The notes: generated by a model from the letters alone, not told the origin. A DNA stretch of 64,000 nucleotides from Motacilla alba alba (GCF_015832195.1 NC_052020.1:59895888-59959887), one strand, 5' to 3'; counted from the first letter of the stretch, positions 36,426 to 49,017 are shown. Program-made: numbers and translations.

Positions 36426-36718
36426 AGCCAGCAGGGTCTTCCTGCTCATCAACCTCCCCGTGTCAATGCTGCTGCTCAAGTGAGGTGACATCACCAGGGA
36501 CACTGATGTTATCAGCTCCCTCTTCAACCATTTTAACAATAAAAGTCATGTTTGGATAAATAGACCACAGCTCTGCCTTCCTCCGGGGTGCAGGCTCAGC
36601 TCAAGATTTCCTGGCTGATATGGATCAAGTGCAGTTTCAGACTTCACTTCAGCAGATTTTTGGATGTGCTTCAGGAGCCTTTCAAGGGGTGTTTAAATTA
36701 TCAGAAGATAAAACAAAG

Positions 36719-36732
36719 ACACACACACACGC
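36719..36732. repeat. Short AC microsatellite
   Basis: acacacacacac run interrupted by a g. Confidence 0.8.
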
Positions 36733-36817
36733 ACCCAAGAAAGGATTATGTGCTTGTCCTGAAAGCAAAACAATTTATTGTCCAAAACAACAGGAAATTC
36801 TCCATGCACTCCTTGTT

Positions 36818-36862
36818 GGCCCCTTCCAACTCAGGATATTCTGTGATTCTCTGCTCTGTCCC
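36818..36862 (+). mobile_element. CR1 LINE 3' tip
   Basis: Only the last part remains (gccccttccaactcaggat, attctgtgattct). Confidence 0.55.
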
Positions 36863-36963
36863 CATCCTTCGGGAATCCCACAAAGCCAGGCTGGCAGCAG
36901 TGCTCACTACAGGGCAGAGGGAATATTTAAACTGCCTGTTGTGTTTTCCACATTTAAAAGCTT

Positions 36964-38175
36964 TTAGAGGGAGTGGTCTCGAGACCATGGGACATTGGAA
37001 GCAATCACAGCATTCCTTCCATGTTTTCCACCCTTTGAGCAGAACCGGGGTGCTAAGAGGCAAGCCCCTGTCTTGGAATGTGGATTTTCCAAATTGGCTG
37101 AGAACTTCCAAATTCCCAGCCCATCCTGGAGCACTGATGGGCAGCCACAGTGCTGCCATTCCATGGCCAGGCTCTGCTCGGGGATGCAGCTGCAGGATGG
37201 CAGGAGAGGTGGCTGCAGCAGGGAGGAGGCAGGACAGGACACCATCCCCAGGAGGGAGATGCTGCCGGGCAGGAGCAGGGCCGCGGGAAGGACAGATCTG
37301 CCTGGACTGATTCCAGCAGGATGTGGAGCAGGACAAGACCTGGTGAGCTGGCTTATGTTCCCTGGGCTCATCGGTGCCTGGGGCTGGGTGGGGACAGTGA
37401 CAACCAGTCCCTCCATCCCGTCTGGTGGCTCAGCCTGGCAGAGATGCTTTCCCTGCAGGGCAGGGTCCTCTCCAGCACGGCTTAGCCATGATCCCTGCCC
37501 TGGAGCAAGCTCCCACCCCTGCTCCAGGGCCCTGGGTCTGGGAATGTTTGTCTGGAGCTGCCGGCTGAGGCTGGGCTGCTGCCGAGGGTGTCTGGAACAG
37601 CCTCCTCCAGACCTCAGGCCACCCCTGGGGGCATCCAGGGTGATGCAATCCATCCTGGTGCCCTGCATGTGTTCCCTGTGCCCTTGGCATCGGTGGAGGG
37701 GATGGAGAAGGATCCCGCAGCTGCCTGGTGTGTCCATCGCTGGCAGAGTGTCCCCACCCCAGTGTGTCCCCACCCCGGTGTGTCCCCACCCCGGTGTGTC
37801 CCCTCCCCACTCCAAACCAGCTTCCCGAGCCCACACAATGCCCCTGCTGCCTGTCGGTGTGGGGCAGGTGGTGGGGACCAAGCAGAGACAGTCTGGGGAC
37901 AGACGGACAGATGTTGGTCCAGGGCTGGGATGGGGAGCAATTGGTGACATAGTGACAAGGTTGGAGGTGGCTGAGGAGCTGAGCTGGGGACAGGAGGGGA
38001 GGGTGCAGGTGCAGGATGGAGCTGGGATGTGGGATAAGGGGTGTGGCTGGACAGGATGGGGTTCCTCACAGCACAGGGTGGCTCTTCCACCTGGCACTTC
38101 CATTGCTAAAATACAAATGCCCAGGAAGGTCCCTCCAGCCTGTTGCTTGTAGGGTGGCCGGGATGGGGTGTCCAT
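36964..38175. other. 1.2-kb unique region open on both strands
   Basis: Holds a 385-codon ORF on + (36995-38152) and a 403-codon ORF on - (38175-36964), overlapping almost fully. Neither encodes anything I recognise: composition is rich in Pro, Gly, Ser, Cys and Trp, with no domain, signal peptide or membrane pattern. A short array of 17-bp repeats lies within it. Probably chance openness of GC-rich DNA. Confidence 0.35.
37741..37805. repeat. 17-bp tandem repeat, about 4 copies
   Basis: Repeats of gtgtccccaccccggt. Confidence 0.85.
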
Positions 38176-41100
38176 CCCTCCTGCCCCACGCCCAACATGA
38201 GCAGGAGTTGGGTCTCAAGGACACCACTGGCTCCATGCTCCTGGATGGGGATTGGGATGGAGCTGGGAAGGTCAATCCAAGCCAGCTCCTCACAGAACAC
38301 CTTCTGTCTGTATTTTCATTCCCACAGACGTGCTCCACCTCCAGCCTGTCCTGGCACTGCACCCACAGCTCTGCTCTCCTGCTCCATTCCCAAAGCAGGT
38401 CCGTGCAGGGTTCCCACTGCTCCTGACTCACAGGCTGTGGTTGAAATCAAAGTCCGGGCTGGAAGAGCAGCAACCACCATGCACCATCCCACCGTAATCC
38501 CAAAACCCCCTTTCCTGCTGTTCCCAAAAAGCAGGAGCCCCCAGGGTTCCGTGGGGCCGCGGAGGGAGCAGGAGTGGCACGTCCCCTTGGGGACATTGCT
38601 GTTCTTTGTCCATTGTTCCCTCTTGGCTCGACGTGGAGACGGGGAGCGATAAGTGGGGAGAGGGCAGCGCTCGGTTCCTGCTCCCCGACAGGTTATTTCC
38701 CGACCTCTCCTTAGGTAAACTCAGCCCTTCACCTCCCTCAGAGTTTGCTTTGCTCTCCCTCACCCCTCCAGCGTGGCGTGGGGCCCAGGAGAGCAGCCTG
38801 GCTCTATTAATAGCCCCTGGAATTGCCAAATCCCTCCTGTGTGTTGAAAGAGTGGCCGCAAGCCCATGATTCAGCTCCGTGGTAACGCACGGGACGGTTC
38901 CCCAGCGTGGCTGTGGTGGGAAAGCTCCCAGCTCTGCTCCGGCCCTGCAGGGCAAGCTGGGCTCTTCAGTGGGGAGGGGAGATGGGGAAGAGCCCATCAG
39001 CTGGGATTTCTTGCCTTGCTGGCAACACAGATGGTCTTTATTGCTAAATGTGGTGGTGTTCTCTGCACTGGCCGCTGCCCGAGCTCGCTCTGCACAGGGA
39101 TCCACAAAGAGTAGAATCCAGGAGCCTCAGAGAGGGCAAAGCCATGGAATCATGGAATCCTGGGACCATTTTGGTTGGAAAAGCCCTGTAAGATCATCAA
39201 GTCCATTCCCCCAGCACTGCAAAGTCCCACCAAATCATGTCCCCAGGTGCATCCACACAGCTTTTAAATCCCTCGGGGATGGTGGCTCCACCACTGCCAT
39301 GGGCAGCTCTGCCAGTGCTTGGCAAGACTTTCCATGAAGAATTTTCCCCCAATATCCAATCCAAACCTCTTCTGGAGCGAATTGAGGCTGTTTTTTCTTG
39401 TCCCCGGGGCTGAAGCAGGCTCTTGGGGTTGAAATCCACGGTGTCTCTATGCCAGCCTTGCTCCATGAGCAGTCCTGCCCAGAGGAGAGGGGAGAGCATC
39501 TCCTCAGGCTCCTGCTGCGTTTGAAGTCTTGGACTCTCCTTAAGTTGGGCTTGTGAGTGACTCACGTTGGGGAGTGGGAGCTTTGCAGGGCTGAGGGGAC
39601 TCCCCGTGGATCCTGGACCTGCTGTGGGGACATGGGTGGGAGAAGTGACCCATGGGGAGAGGTGGGATCCTGGATATGGAATACAAGGGATGCTGCAGCT
39701 GGGAGAGCTCAGCTTAGCACGGCAGGGAGAGGCAGGGAGCCCCAGCTGTGAGCAGGGCCAGGCACCAATACCAAGGCAAATATTTGGAAAGGCATTTGCT
39801 GCCCAAAAATAGCTGGAAAAGCTTTCAGGAGCACAGTTGGAACCGTGTCTGTGGGCAGCAGCCAGAGTCCCCCAGCCTAGGGCAGCTCTCAGACACAGGG
39901 GACAGAGATGGGAAAGGGGAATGACCAACATCTGTCCATTAATTACCCTTTCTGTGGCACAGGGGGGGATCTGTGGGGCTTCTTTTGGAGACATCCCATC
40001 CCATGGACCTGGGAGCTGAATAGGGGAAAAGCAGCATCATCCTCCTTGTCAATACAGGGGTGCTGAAATGTGAGAGCCAGCATCCAGATAATCTCATTTG
40101 CCCCCAGGAATCAGCACCTTTGGATTCAAAGGGGCTGTGTGCTTTTGGAGGGCACAAGGTGACAGAGGGATGGAGCAGATTCCCCACTCCAGACCCCCAG
40201 CTTGGAAAACACCAGCTCAGAAACGCCCACCCACTCTTAGACACCCAGCTCAGGAACATCAGCCCGCTCCCACTGAGCCAGAGCTGGCTGTAAATCCAAG
40301 CAGGCAGCAAGGACAGGCACCAGGAACATCTGGGTGGGATTCCTTGCCAGGTGAACATGCTCAGAGTCAAGTCCTACCTCTCCCTGAACCATCCCTGGCG
40401 TCCTGCATTTCACTCCTGCTGAATCCCACTGTCTCTCCCCGAATCCCTACACACTCCCCAGGAAGGGCACAGCCACCAAAAGGACACAGGGTGGGTGACA
40501 ACACCCATCTCCAGGTGTTGGCAGTGAGCTAAGAGGACAACCAGGGTGGGAACGACCAGTTTGAGTCACTTGGCCAGTGTCCCCTCCTGGGTCCCCACCC
40601 TGGTGACACTCATCCTTCCTCCTCCTTTCAAGAGGAGCATGAAAAAGATGAGCTGGCAACTCTGGCACGCCATCCTCAGGGACTCTGGTTCCCAAGGGAC
40701 ACCAGCCGAGGACCCCAGAGGGACAAACCCCAAAAGCTCCAGGTCTCTTGCCTCTCCTGCAGCCCCCTGCTCTTCCCCTCGGGCTGGGGAGGAGGCAGCG
40801 GGGAGGCTCCCCAGGCTCCAGGTGCAGCAGGATCCTGTTTTGTTCCTTCTGCTCTGAGGCCAGGCTGAGCTCCTCACTGGAATCCTCCCTACCAGGATGC
40901 ACTCAAAGTGCTTTTGGAGCTTAATTAATGCTGGCTTAATTATAGGGCTGGCTGTGACATTCCTGTGTCCCACTTGGCAGTGCTCCGTGTTCCCACTCAT
41001 CCCCATCCCTGGGGCATCAGCAAAACCCCAAATCCATAAATAAAAAAGCCACCAAAGCCCAACCTGTCTGTTTGTCCTCACTCCATGGTTTCCAGTGGTG

Positions 41101-42655
41101 TTGGAGACAGGAGCTGGGAATGTCTGTGGCTTCCAGCGCAGACATGATGCTGCAGCCTTGGGTTGTTGGATGTTGGAGCAGGGTGGGAGATTGATCCCAA
41201 AAGGCTTGGAGGTCCCAGCACCAATGCTGGGAACGCGTGGAATGCCACACCTCCTGTGTGGCACCATCACCATCCCCAAGGACACCAGGGTGACCATCCT
41301 GAGGGGCACCTGGAGCAGAGACCCCCAGGGTGAGGGTGGCATCGAGCCTTCCCTCTCCCTGTCCATCCAGAGGGACACCCAGTCCTTTCTCCAGTCTGGA
41401 ATTGCTGTGTGCAGCTTTCTACACTGGGGACAGATGTGTCCCTCACTCCACCAGGACTGGGATGCCCAGCAGGGACTGTCCCCACTGCTGGGAGTGGCAA
41501 TCAGGGATCTCTCTCCCTGGGAGCAAAGCAGCTCAGGAGAAAGCCATGGAGAGTGAAATGGGAGGGTGGGAATGTGATTCAGGCTGTGTCAGCCCAGGGC
41601 AGCGCTGCCCTGGCCAGAGGAAATCCCTCCTGAATCATGGCCTGGGAAGTTCTGTGGCTTTTTGGGACCTCAGTGACCCAGCAGTGCCACCCCACAGCAG
41701 GGAGGGCCCTGGGTGACGGGGCACTGCCAGGTGCCAGCCTTGCTCCCTGCTTGGCAGCCTGGCCATGGAGGATGCAGGAAGGCAGTGAAGTGGCAGGGAT
41801 GACACACAGGTCACCAAAGCGCTGCCTGGGCTGAGGAGGAGACAAAGCTGGAATTTTCCCCAGCAGGGATTTCTCTTTTCCTTTCTTTGCTGCAGCCAGC
41901 AGCACGGCTTTGGGGAGTCTGCTCCAGCTGGGACAGGTCTCACATATTTTACTTCATCTGACTTGACTTTACTGTGCAGTCTGATTCCCAGGGAATGGGG
42001 AAGGCTTCCCAACACGGCCCAGCCTGGCTCCTGATGGCAGAGCTTCAACTATTCCTCACGTCCTGCCTTGTCAGAGGGGCCAGCTTGCTGCAATTCCCAG
42101 CTTTTCCCCCTAGATCCCTTGGCCCCCCAAGGTGTGTCCCCCACCCATGGATAAATCCCTGGATAGCCCCCAGGTGCCTTGGGGGTGGGGGTCCCATCAG
42201 GAAGGGGCTGGGTTGGCTTTTGGGAATCACCAGCTGAGGTTGTTCTGGCTTCTCTTGTCCTTGGACTTATTCCCTAAATCCCAGCTCATGTCTGCTGCTG
42301 GAGATGAGCTACAAAGAGACTTTCAACGTGAGCCAGCAGGGCCAGCCCTACACATTCCTGTCCCAGGCAGCTCCCCAAGCACATCTCTGTCTTTAGGATG
42401 TGAGTTAAAGCCATTTAATCACAAACCTCCTGTTGTCCATTTCCTTTGGACGTCCTCAGCTTTCCATGATTTTTTTTTTTTTTTCTTGAGCAACATCCCT
42501 CTGAGATCCTGGGGATGGCTGGGAGCTGAGTCATCAGATGCAAGGACTGTGGAACTCTGCTCTGCTCTCTGCCACTCCGTGGATCTTCCCTGATCCACCA
42601 CAGTCCAAACTCCTCTGTGCTCCCACCCTCCTGTGCTGGGAACGTGCTGCTGCTG
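38176..42655. other. Intergenic sequence, no gene recognised
   Basis: Moderately GC-rich unique sequence with one CR1 (39142-39405) and a short T run near 42471-42484. Several open frames of 100-270 codons (for example 41378-40566 on -) show no conserved motif or plausible exon structure. Confidence 0.5.
39142..39405 (-). mobile_element. CR1 LINE 3' fragment
   Basis: Starts catggaatcatggaatcc and contains ccccagcactgcaaagtcc and tccatgaagaattttcccc. Confidence 0.85.
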
Positions 42656-42659
42656 GGTG

Positions 42660-43198
42660 TCCAGGACATGGAGCCAGGCTGGGAGAGCTGGGAATGTTCC
42701 CCTGGAGAGGAGAAGGCTCCAGGGAGAGCTCAGAGCCCCTGGCAGGGCCTGAAGGGGCTCCAGGAGAGCTGCAGAGGGACTGGGGACAAGGCCTGGAGGG
42801 ACAGGACACAGGGAAGGGCTCCCAGTGCCAGAGGGCAGGGATGGGTGGGAGATTGGGAACTGGAAATTCCTGGCTGTGAGGGCGGGCAGTGCCCTGGCAC
42901 AGGGTGCCCAGAGCAGCTGTGGCTGCCCCTGGATCCCTGGAAGTGTCCCAGGCCAGGTTGGACAGGGCTTGGAGCAACCTGGGACAGTGGAAGGTGTCCC
43001 TGCTGTGGCAGGAGTGGGATGGGATGGGATGGGATGGGATGGGATGGGATGGGATGGGATGGGATGGGATGGGATGGGATGGGATGGGATGGGATGGGAT
43101 GGGATGGGATGGGATGGGATGGGATGGGGTGTGATGGAATGGGATGGGATGGGATTTCAGGTCCCTTCCAGCCCAACCCATTCCATGATTCTGTGACA
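42660..43198 (+). mobile_element. CR1 LINE 3' fragment interrupted by a GGGAT array
   Basis: Sense CR1, from gtgtccaggacatggagcc to the terminus ccattccatgattctgtga. Its 3' UTR is split by a pentanucleotide array (43016-43155). Confidence 0.85.
43016..43155. repeat. (GGGAT)n pentanucleotide array
   Basis: 22 uninterrupted GGGAT units (43016-43125), then a few imperfect ones, inside a CR1. Confidence 0.97.
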
Positions 43199-44920
43199 GG
43201 AGATAGCTTTTCTTGGACTTACAGCCGGGTCCATTTTCATGGCCAGATGGCCAAAGGTGACTTTTTGTCCCTCCCAGCCCTCACTCCCAGCTGGCAGTGC
43301 TGACATTGGTCACTTGATTCTCTGCAGAGCTCAGCTCTTGCTCATCCCTCCTTGCTCTCCTGGCCATTGCCCTCTCACCCTGACCTCTGCCTGCCCTGCC
43401 CTGCTCTCGTACCCCCAACAGAGGCTCTGGGGGATTTCCAGACCACGGCAGCTGTTGGTCTGTGTTGGGAATGTCCCACAAACTGGATTTTCAGCCAACT
43501 CCTTATCCCCTTCCACCCTGGCCTTTGGGTTCCTGGAATGTGACTCCCTGTGGGAGACACCCAGCTCCCCTTGGCTGCTGCCATCCCCTACAGATCCCCT
43601 GAGAGGGACAGCGACCTCATAGCAGGACAAGGACACTCCCAAAGGGGTTTAGACCCTCTGTGAGGATGAGAACCCCACAATGACTCCCTACAAGGACAGG
43701 GATCACCCACAGGTGAACAGGGACCCTCCTGTTAGGGTTTAGGGTCCTGATGCCAGCACAAGGATCTCACAGTGACTCCCTAAGACAGGGTTTCCCTGCA
43801 AGGATGGGGACCCCAAAAGTGTCCCCTGTTAGTTATGAACTAACTGCCAGCAGCCTTCCAGTCTCAGGAAGGAACCAGTGAACCCAAGCAGGGGTGAAAG
43901 GGCAACTTAATAGGATTTTAAAAATGCTCTGGGCCCTGCTGTGTGAAGGAAAGTCTGAGAGAAAACATGCCCTCAAGAAGAAATCCTCCCTGGCTTAGCA
44001 CTTCCTTCTAAAAACACACAATGACTTCAGAAAAATGTGAGAAAACACATTTTCTCTCCCCAGAGGGAGAGAGGAAAAATAGAGAAAAGCAGCAACGTGA
44101 TGGTGTTTGGTGGCTGAACCTCAATCCTTGTCCTGGCAGGGGTGGGGAATGTGCTCCAGGGGCTCTGGGTGGGCAGGCTGGAGGTGTGGGGGCATTGGCA
44201 GCAGATATCCCTGAGAGAACCTCTGCAATGCCCAGGCAGAGCTGATCCCCCTCAAAAAGTCATCAAGTGCTCAACATTTGCTCCAATGCTCCCAAACAGA
44301 AGGGATGTGCCACCCCTGGGCCCTCCAGCCCCCTCTCAAAGGAGATTATTGATTATAAACCTTGGAAATCCTGATTTATTCCAACAACATCCATCCCAGC
44401 CATGAATAATTTGGGGAATAGCTCTTGTGGAGCTCTGCAGGAGTGTTTGGCTGCTTGAAGCTGAGCCCAGTTTGTCCCTGCTGCCGTTGGAAGTGGCACC
44501 ATGGCAGGAAAATGCTATTCCCAGGGAGGCAGAACTGGCCTGGATTGAGCAGAAACTCCAACAAGGAGGAAAGTGCTGAGCAAACCACTTGGGGAAGGAC
44601 CTCTCTGAGGGAGAAGGAGCTGCTTGATGTCCTGCCCTGGATGTGCTGCTGTGTGGTTTTGATCCCCAAACCCTCTCAGGAGTGTCAGGGTTCTGTGTTT
44701 TGCTGTCCTGGGATGGTCCCAAAGCCCTCAGCAGCACCAAGCCTCCAGTTCCCAGAGCATCCTGCAGGGAATGCTGAGGTTTCCAGGGCTGATTGGCTGC
44801 TAAAATTGGGCAATGCAGAAGGTAATGAATGGAGGGATGATGGCAAAATGCCACACACTGAGAAACCAGCCAGGCACAGCAGTTCCAGTGGTCACACACA
44901 CCAGGACAGAGCCTGGAAGC
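43199..44920. other. Intergenic sequence, nothing recognised
   Basis: Unique sequence with no CR1, no array and no convincing ORF. A loose repeat of gatggggaccc-like phrases occurs near 43660-43820. Confidence 0.5.
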
Positions 44921-45574
44921 TTTTCTCTTGTCCTCTTTCCCCTTTTCCCTTTGCCCTTTTCTCTTCCCCTCTCCCATTCCCTTCCCCTTTTCCTTGTCCC
45001 CTGCCCCCTGCCCCTCTGCCTTTCTCTTTTCTCTTGCCCCCTTTCCCTTTTCTCTTCCTTCCCCTTTCTTTTGTTTCCTGTCCCTTGTCCCCTTTCCACC
45101 TTCTCTTGCCCCATTTCTCCTTCCCCATTTCTCTTCCCCTTTCCCTTGTCCCTGTCCCCTTTCCCTTCCCCATTTCTCTTCCCCTTTCCCTGTCCCCTTT
45201 CCCTGTCCCCTTTCCCTTCCCCATTTCTCTTCCCCTTTCCCCGTCCCTGTCCCCTTTCCCTTCCCCATTTCTCTTCGCCTTTCCCTGTCCCTGTCCCCTT
45301 TTCCTTTCCCATTTCTCTTTGCCTTTCCCTTGTCCTTGTCCCCTTTTCCTTCCCCATTTCTCTTCACTTTTCCCTTGTCCTTGTCCCCTTTTCCTTCCCC
45401 ATTTCTCTTTGCAGTTCCCTTGTCCCTGCCCCCTTTTCCTTTCCCTTGTCCCTGTCCCCTCGTCCTTTCCCTTTTCTCTTCCCTTTCCCCCATCCCCTTC
45501 CCCTTTCCCTTGTTCCCTGTCCCTTGTCCCCCTTCCCTTTTCTCCTGCCCTCTTTCCCCTGTCCCCATCCCTAT
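44921..45574. repeat. 650-bp polypyrimidine tract with imperfect periodicity
   Basis: The plus strand is almost all C and T (cctttcccttccccatttc, then tcttcccctttccctgtcc), with a loose period of 30-50 bp. The complementary strand is polypurine. ORFs of about 400 codons on both strands are by-products. Confidence 0.95.
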
Positions 45575-47229
45575 TTGCAGAGCTGTACAGAGGGAGCTTT
45601 GCAGAGGCTCCTCATCCCCATCAAGGCCATTGTCCCTGACAAGAGGGATTCCAGGAACAGCCCCAGGGGACCCTGGCTGCCCGGGATGAGGATGAGGATG
45701 ACCCTGGAGGAAGCAGGAGCACTGCCCAGCTTTCCAAACCCGATGCCTGACGTGATCATTCCAGGGTGATGAGCAGCTTCCTGCAGCAGCCCCAGGGAGC
45801 TCTGGCAGAGCCCCTCAGCAGGGCTACTCCTGCCTTCCCCAGGCACCGATTTGCTGGGAGGGCTCATCCTGATGGATCTGTGGCTCTCTGCAGCCTCTGC
45901 AGGGCCCTCGGAGAGCCCTCCCAGCTCAGCTAGCTCAATTCCCAGCCCCAGTTGCATGGAAAAGGTCTGGAGCAGAGGAAGCAGCAGCTGCTCATGACAA
46001 ATAAATGTCGTGTGATGTACACATCCCCTCCCCATGACAAACCCCATTTTGCTGTGCGGGGCCAGAGCTCTGGTAGCACGAAGGTCCAGGGATAAACAGG
46101 CTCCAAAGCGCCCTGGAACCGCTTCTTGTAAACAGAGGCTTCTCTTTTTAACTCTGTTCAAAACTCTGTCTGCTTGGATGTTTCACATCTGGGCCGGCCC
46201 TCACCATTTCCTCCGGCCCCCACAAGAGCAGATGGATAAAACCTTGTCCCTGCCATGGTGTTTGGGACAGGGGGGGTCCCAAAAAAACGTCATCCATGGT
46301 GGATTTATCCATCCCAGTTGTGCCAACCACTGCTGTGCTGCTTGGCCAGCACCTTCCAGGTGCAGGGGGAGGAGGATGGTGCTGGAATGGGTTTGGGGAG
46401 GGTGATGTGCTCGAGGAGCTCTGGGGGATTCTCCCAACCCCATTTCCAGCACCACAGAGGGGAAACTGAGGCAGAGCAACCATAGAATCCCAGAATGGTT
46501 TGGGGTGGAAGGAACCTTGAAGCCCATCTCATTCCACCCCCTGGCATGGGCAGGGACCCCTTTCACTATCCCAGGCTGCTCCAAGCCCTGTCCAGCCTGG
46601 CCTGGAACACTTCCAGGGATGGGACGTGCCAGACCTGAGGGCTGGAATTTTGGCTGTGGCAGGAGCTCACTCACAACCCAGCTGCTCAGAAAAAGCAAGA
46701 TTTCCAGGTGGTTTTTCTGAGAGTTTTTAATTCAACCACAAAATGGCACCTTCTGCATCTGGGGCAGCCCAGTGGGGACCACAGCGAAACCACAGCCCCA
46801 GCACTGGCACACGAAACCCTACAAAGATTGATGGCCTGGCTTGCTCGGTGACCCCAGGACCTTTGCTCTGCTCCTCCCATGAGCTCAGCTCACGAGGATG
46901 CTGAAGGGGTTCCGATTTTTCCTAACAATGTGGGGTTTTTTTGGGAGAGGTCACAGGTTCATCACAGGGGGCAGGATGGTGAGAGATCCACCCCGCTCCA
47001 CGATTGCCTCGAAGCTTTTATAAAATCCAGATGCTCTGTGTGAGTTTGACACTGTTTAGTCTCTTGGTTTGGAAGATTTAGGTGGCTTTGGGAGCAGCAG
47101 ACGGGCAGCATTTCCCTGCAGATTCGGATGTTTGCACATTCCAGGGAAAGCCAGTTAAAAGAAAAAGCAGCCCGGCATGGGGAAACCCTGGCGATATCCA
47201 GGAGTGTCCCAAACACATTCCCTGCCTCA
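45575..47229. other. Intergenic sequence, nothing recognised apart from one CR1
   Basis: Unique sequence around the CR1 at 46482-46625. No recognisable coding exon was found in either strand. Confidence 0.5.
46482..46625 (-). mobile_element. CR1 LINE 3' fragment
   Basis: Starts catagaatcccagaatgg and ends at cacttccagggatggg. Confidence 0.85.
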
Positions 47230-47553
47230 GGCTGCCAAACAGGGACACGAGGTGCCCCTTCCAGAGGTCTGGAAAAGCCCTTGGGCACCAGGGAAGTGTG
47301 ATGCCACCTCAGGCTGCCAAACAGGGACACGAGGTGCCCCTTCCAAAGCTCTGGAGAAGCCCTTGGGCACCGGGGAACTGTGATCCCACCTCAGGCTGCC
47401 AAACAGGGACACGAGGAGCCCCTTCCAGAGCTCTGGGAAAGCCCTTGGGCACCAGGGAAGTGTGATGCCACCTCAGGCTGCCAAACAGGGACACGAGGAG
47501 CCCCTTCCAAAGCTCTGGAGAAGCCCTTGGGCACCGGGGCAGTGTGATCCCGC
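47230..47553. repeat. 82-bp tandem repeat, about 4 copies
   Basis: Units start at 47230, 47312, 47394 and 47476 (ggctgccaaacagggacacg); the last is incomplete. Neighbouring units differ at only a few positions. Confidence 0.95.
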
Positions 47554-47681
47554 CCTCCCTGCCGGGTGCATCGGGGAATGAGGACATAAATTCCCTCACA
47601 CCTCATCTGGATGCTCCTAAGGGACAGGACTTTCTCCGGGGGCGAGTGCACAAACGAGCCGTGCCTTGGGCAGCCGCTCCC

Positions 47682-47707
47682 TCCCTCCCTCCCTCCCTCC
47701 CTCCCCG
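47682..47707. repeat. (CCCT)n microsatellite
   Basis: Run of ctccctccctccctccctcc. Confidence 0.9.
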
Positions 47708-47892
47708 AGTCCCAGCCGCTGTATTTTTAGCTCCACGTCCCAGTCAGGCTTGGAAAACTTTCCCTGCTTTCTGTTTTCAGTCATTTGTGGATCATCTCGG
47801 AGCTCTGGCTGGGGTTTGGCCAGTCCTCCTGTTTGGGGTTTTGTTGGGTGTCCCCCAGTTGGAGGGGGGACTCTGGGGGGCTCTGCTCCATC

Positions 47893-48573
47893 CAGGAATT
47901 TGGGGATACAGGGATACAGGGGTACAGGTATTCAGGGATACAGGGATTCAGGAACTTAGGGGTACAGGGATACAGGGATTCAAGGGTACACAGATTCAGG
48001 GATACAGGGATACAAGGAGATACAGGAATTCAGGGATACAGGGATACAAGGAGATACAGGAATTCAGGGATACAGGGATACAAGAATTCAGGGATTCAGG
48101 AGTTCAGGGATTCAAGGGTACAGGGATTCAGGGATTCAGGGGTATAGGGATAGAGGGATTCAAAAATTCAGGAATTTGGGGGTACAGAGATACAGGGGTA
48201 CAGAGATACAAGGATTCAGAAATTCAGGAATTTGGGGATACAGGGATAGAGGGATTCAGAAATTCAGGAATTTGGGGATACAGGGGTACAGGAATTCAGG
48301 AATTCAGGGATTCAGGGATTCAGAAATTCAGGGATTCAGGGATACAGGCATACAGGAATTCAGGGATTCTAGAATTCAGGGATCCAGGGATACAGGGATT
48401 TAGAGATACAAGGATTCAGGAATTCAGGGATCCAGGGATTCAAGGGTACAGGGATTCAGGGATTTAGAGATACAGGAATTCAGGGATACAGGGATTCAGG
48501 GATTCTAGAATTCAGGGATACAGTGATTCAGGGATTCTAGAATCTAGGGATACAGGGGTACAGGGCTACAGGG
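47893..48573. repeat. Octamer array (GGATWCAG)n, about 680 bp
   Basis: Imperfect 8-bp units, ggatacag and ggattcag, with single-base slips. It creates a 307-codon plus-strand ORF (47544-48467) with an obvious repeat-derived translation. Confidence 0.95.
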
Positions 48574-48663
48574 TCCAGCCCCATCCCAAGATCCCCCAGC
48601 TCACCCTCCCGGCACACCCAGCTCCATCTGTGAGGAAAAATGAGCAGCAGGAGGGCTGCAGCA

Positions 48664-48760
48664 CCATGGAATCCTGGCATGCTTAGGTTGGAAGAGACCT
48701 TAAAGCCCATCTTGTTCCAAGTCCTGCCATGGGCAGGGACACCTTGCACTGAACCGGGAT
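48664..48760 (-). mobile_element. CR1 LINE 3' tip
   Basis: Contains catggaatcctggcatgc and ccatgggcagggacacc. Confidence 0.75.
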
Positions 48761-49017
48761 GTTCACGTTGTTGTTTTTGTGTCAGAGGAAGAGGAAAAAC
48801 AAGAGTTACATGAGAAAACGTCTGGGCACGGCCCTTCTGAGGGAGGAGGTCACACCCACAGCTGAAATAAATCTGTTAGGCTTGAGAAATGGAGAGCTGA
48901 TGGCAATCTGGGGAAAAGCCATGTGAGACCTTCACCCCCGCAACGCTGAACCCAAAAGCCAGAATGAAAATTGTTATTATTGCTCATGTATTGTAAAAAA
49001 AGCTTGACAATTCAAGG

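Noticed and set aside
35454..36539. 361-codon ORF on the minus strand and 273-codon ORF on the plus strand
   Set aside because: Both are translations of the 33/34-bp minisatellite; the products are pure repeats on opposite strands.
36534..36545. AATAAAAGTC as an alternative TXNDC16 polyadenylation site
   Set aside because: It lies 3.6 kb beyond the stop, past a CR1 and the minisatellite; no transcript evidence can be seen.
44336..45639. ORFs of about 400 codons on both strands
   Set aside because: They follow the polypyrimidine tract (Lys/Gly/Glu-rich one way, Pro/Phe/Ser/Leu-rich the other).
47544..48467. 307-codon plus-strand ORF
   Set aside because: Mostly the translated octamer array; no start context or domain.
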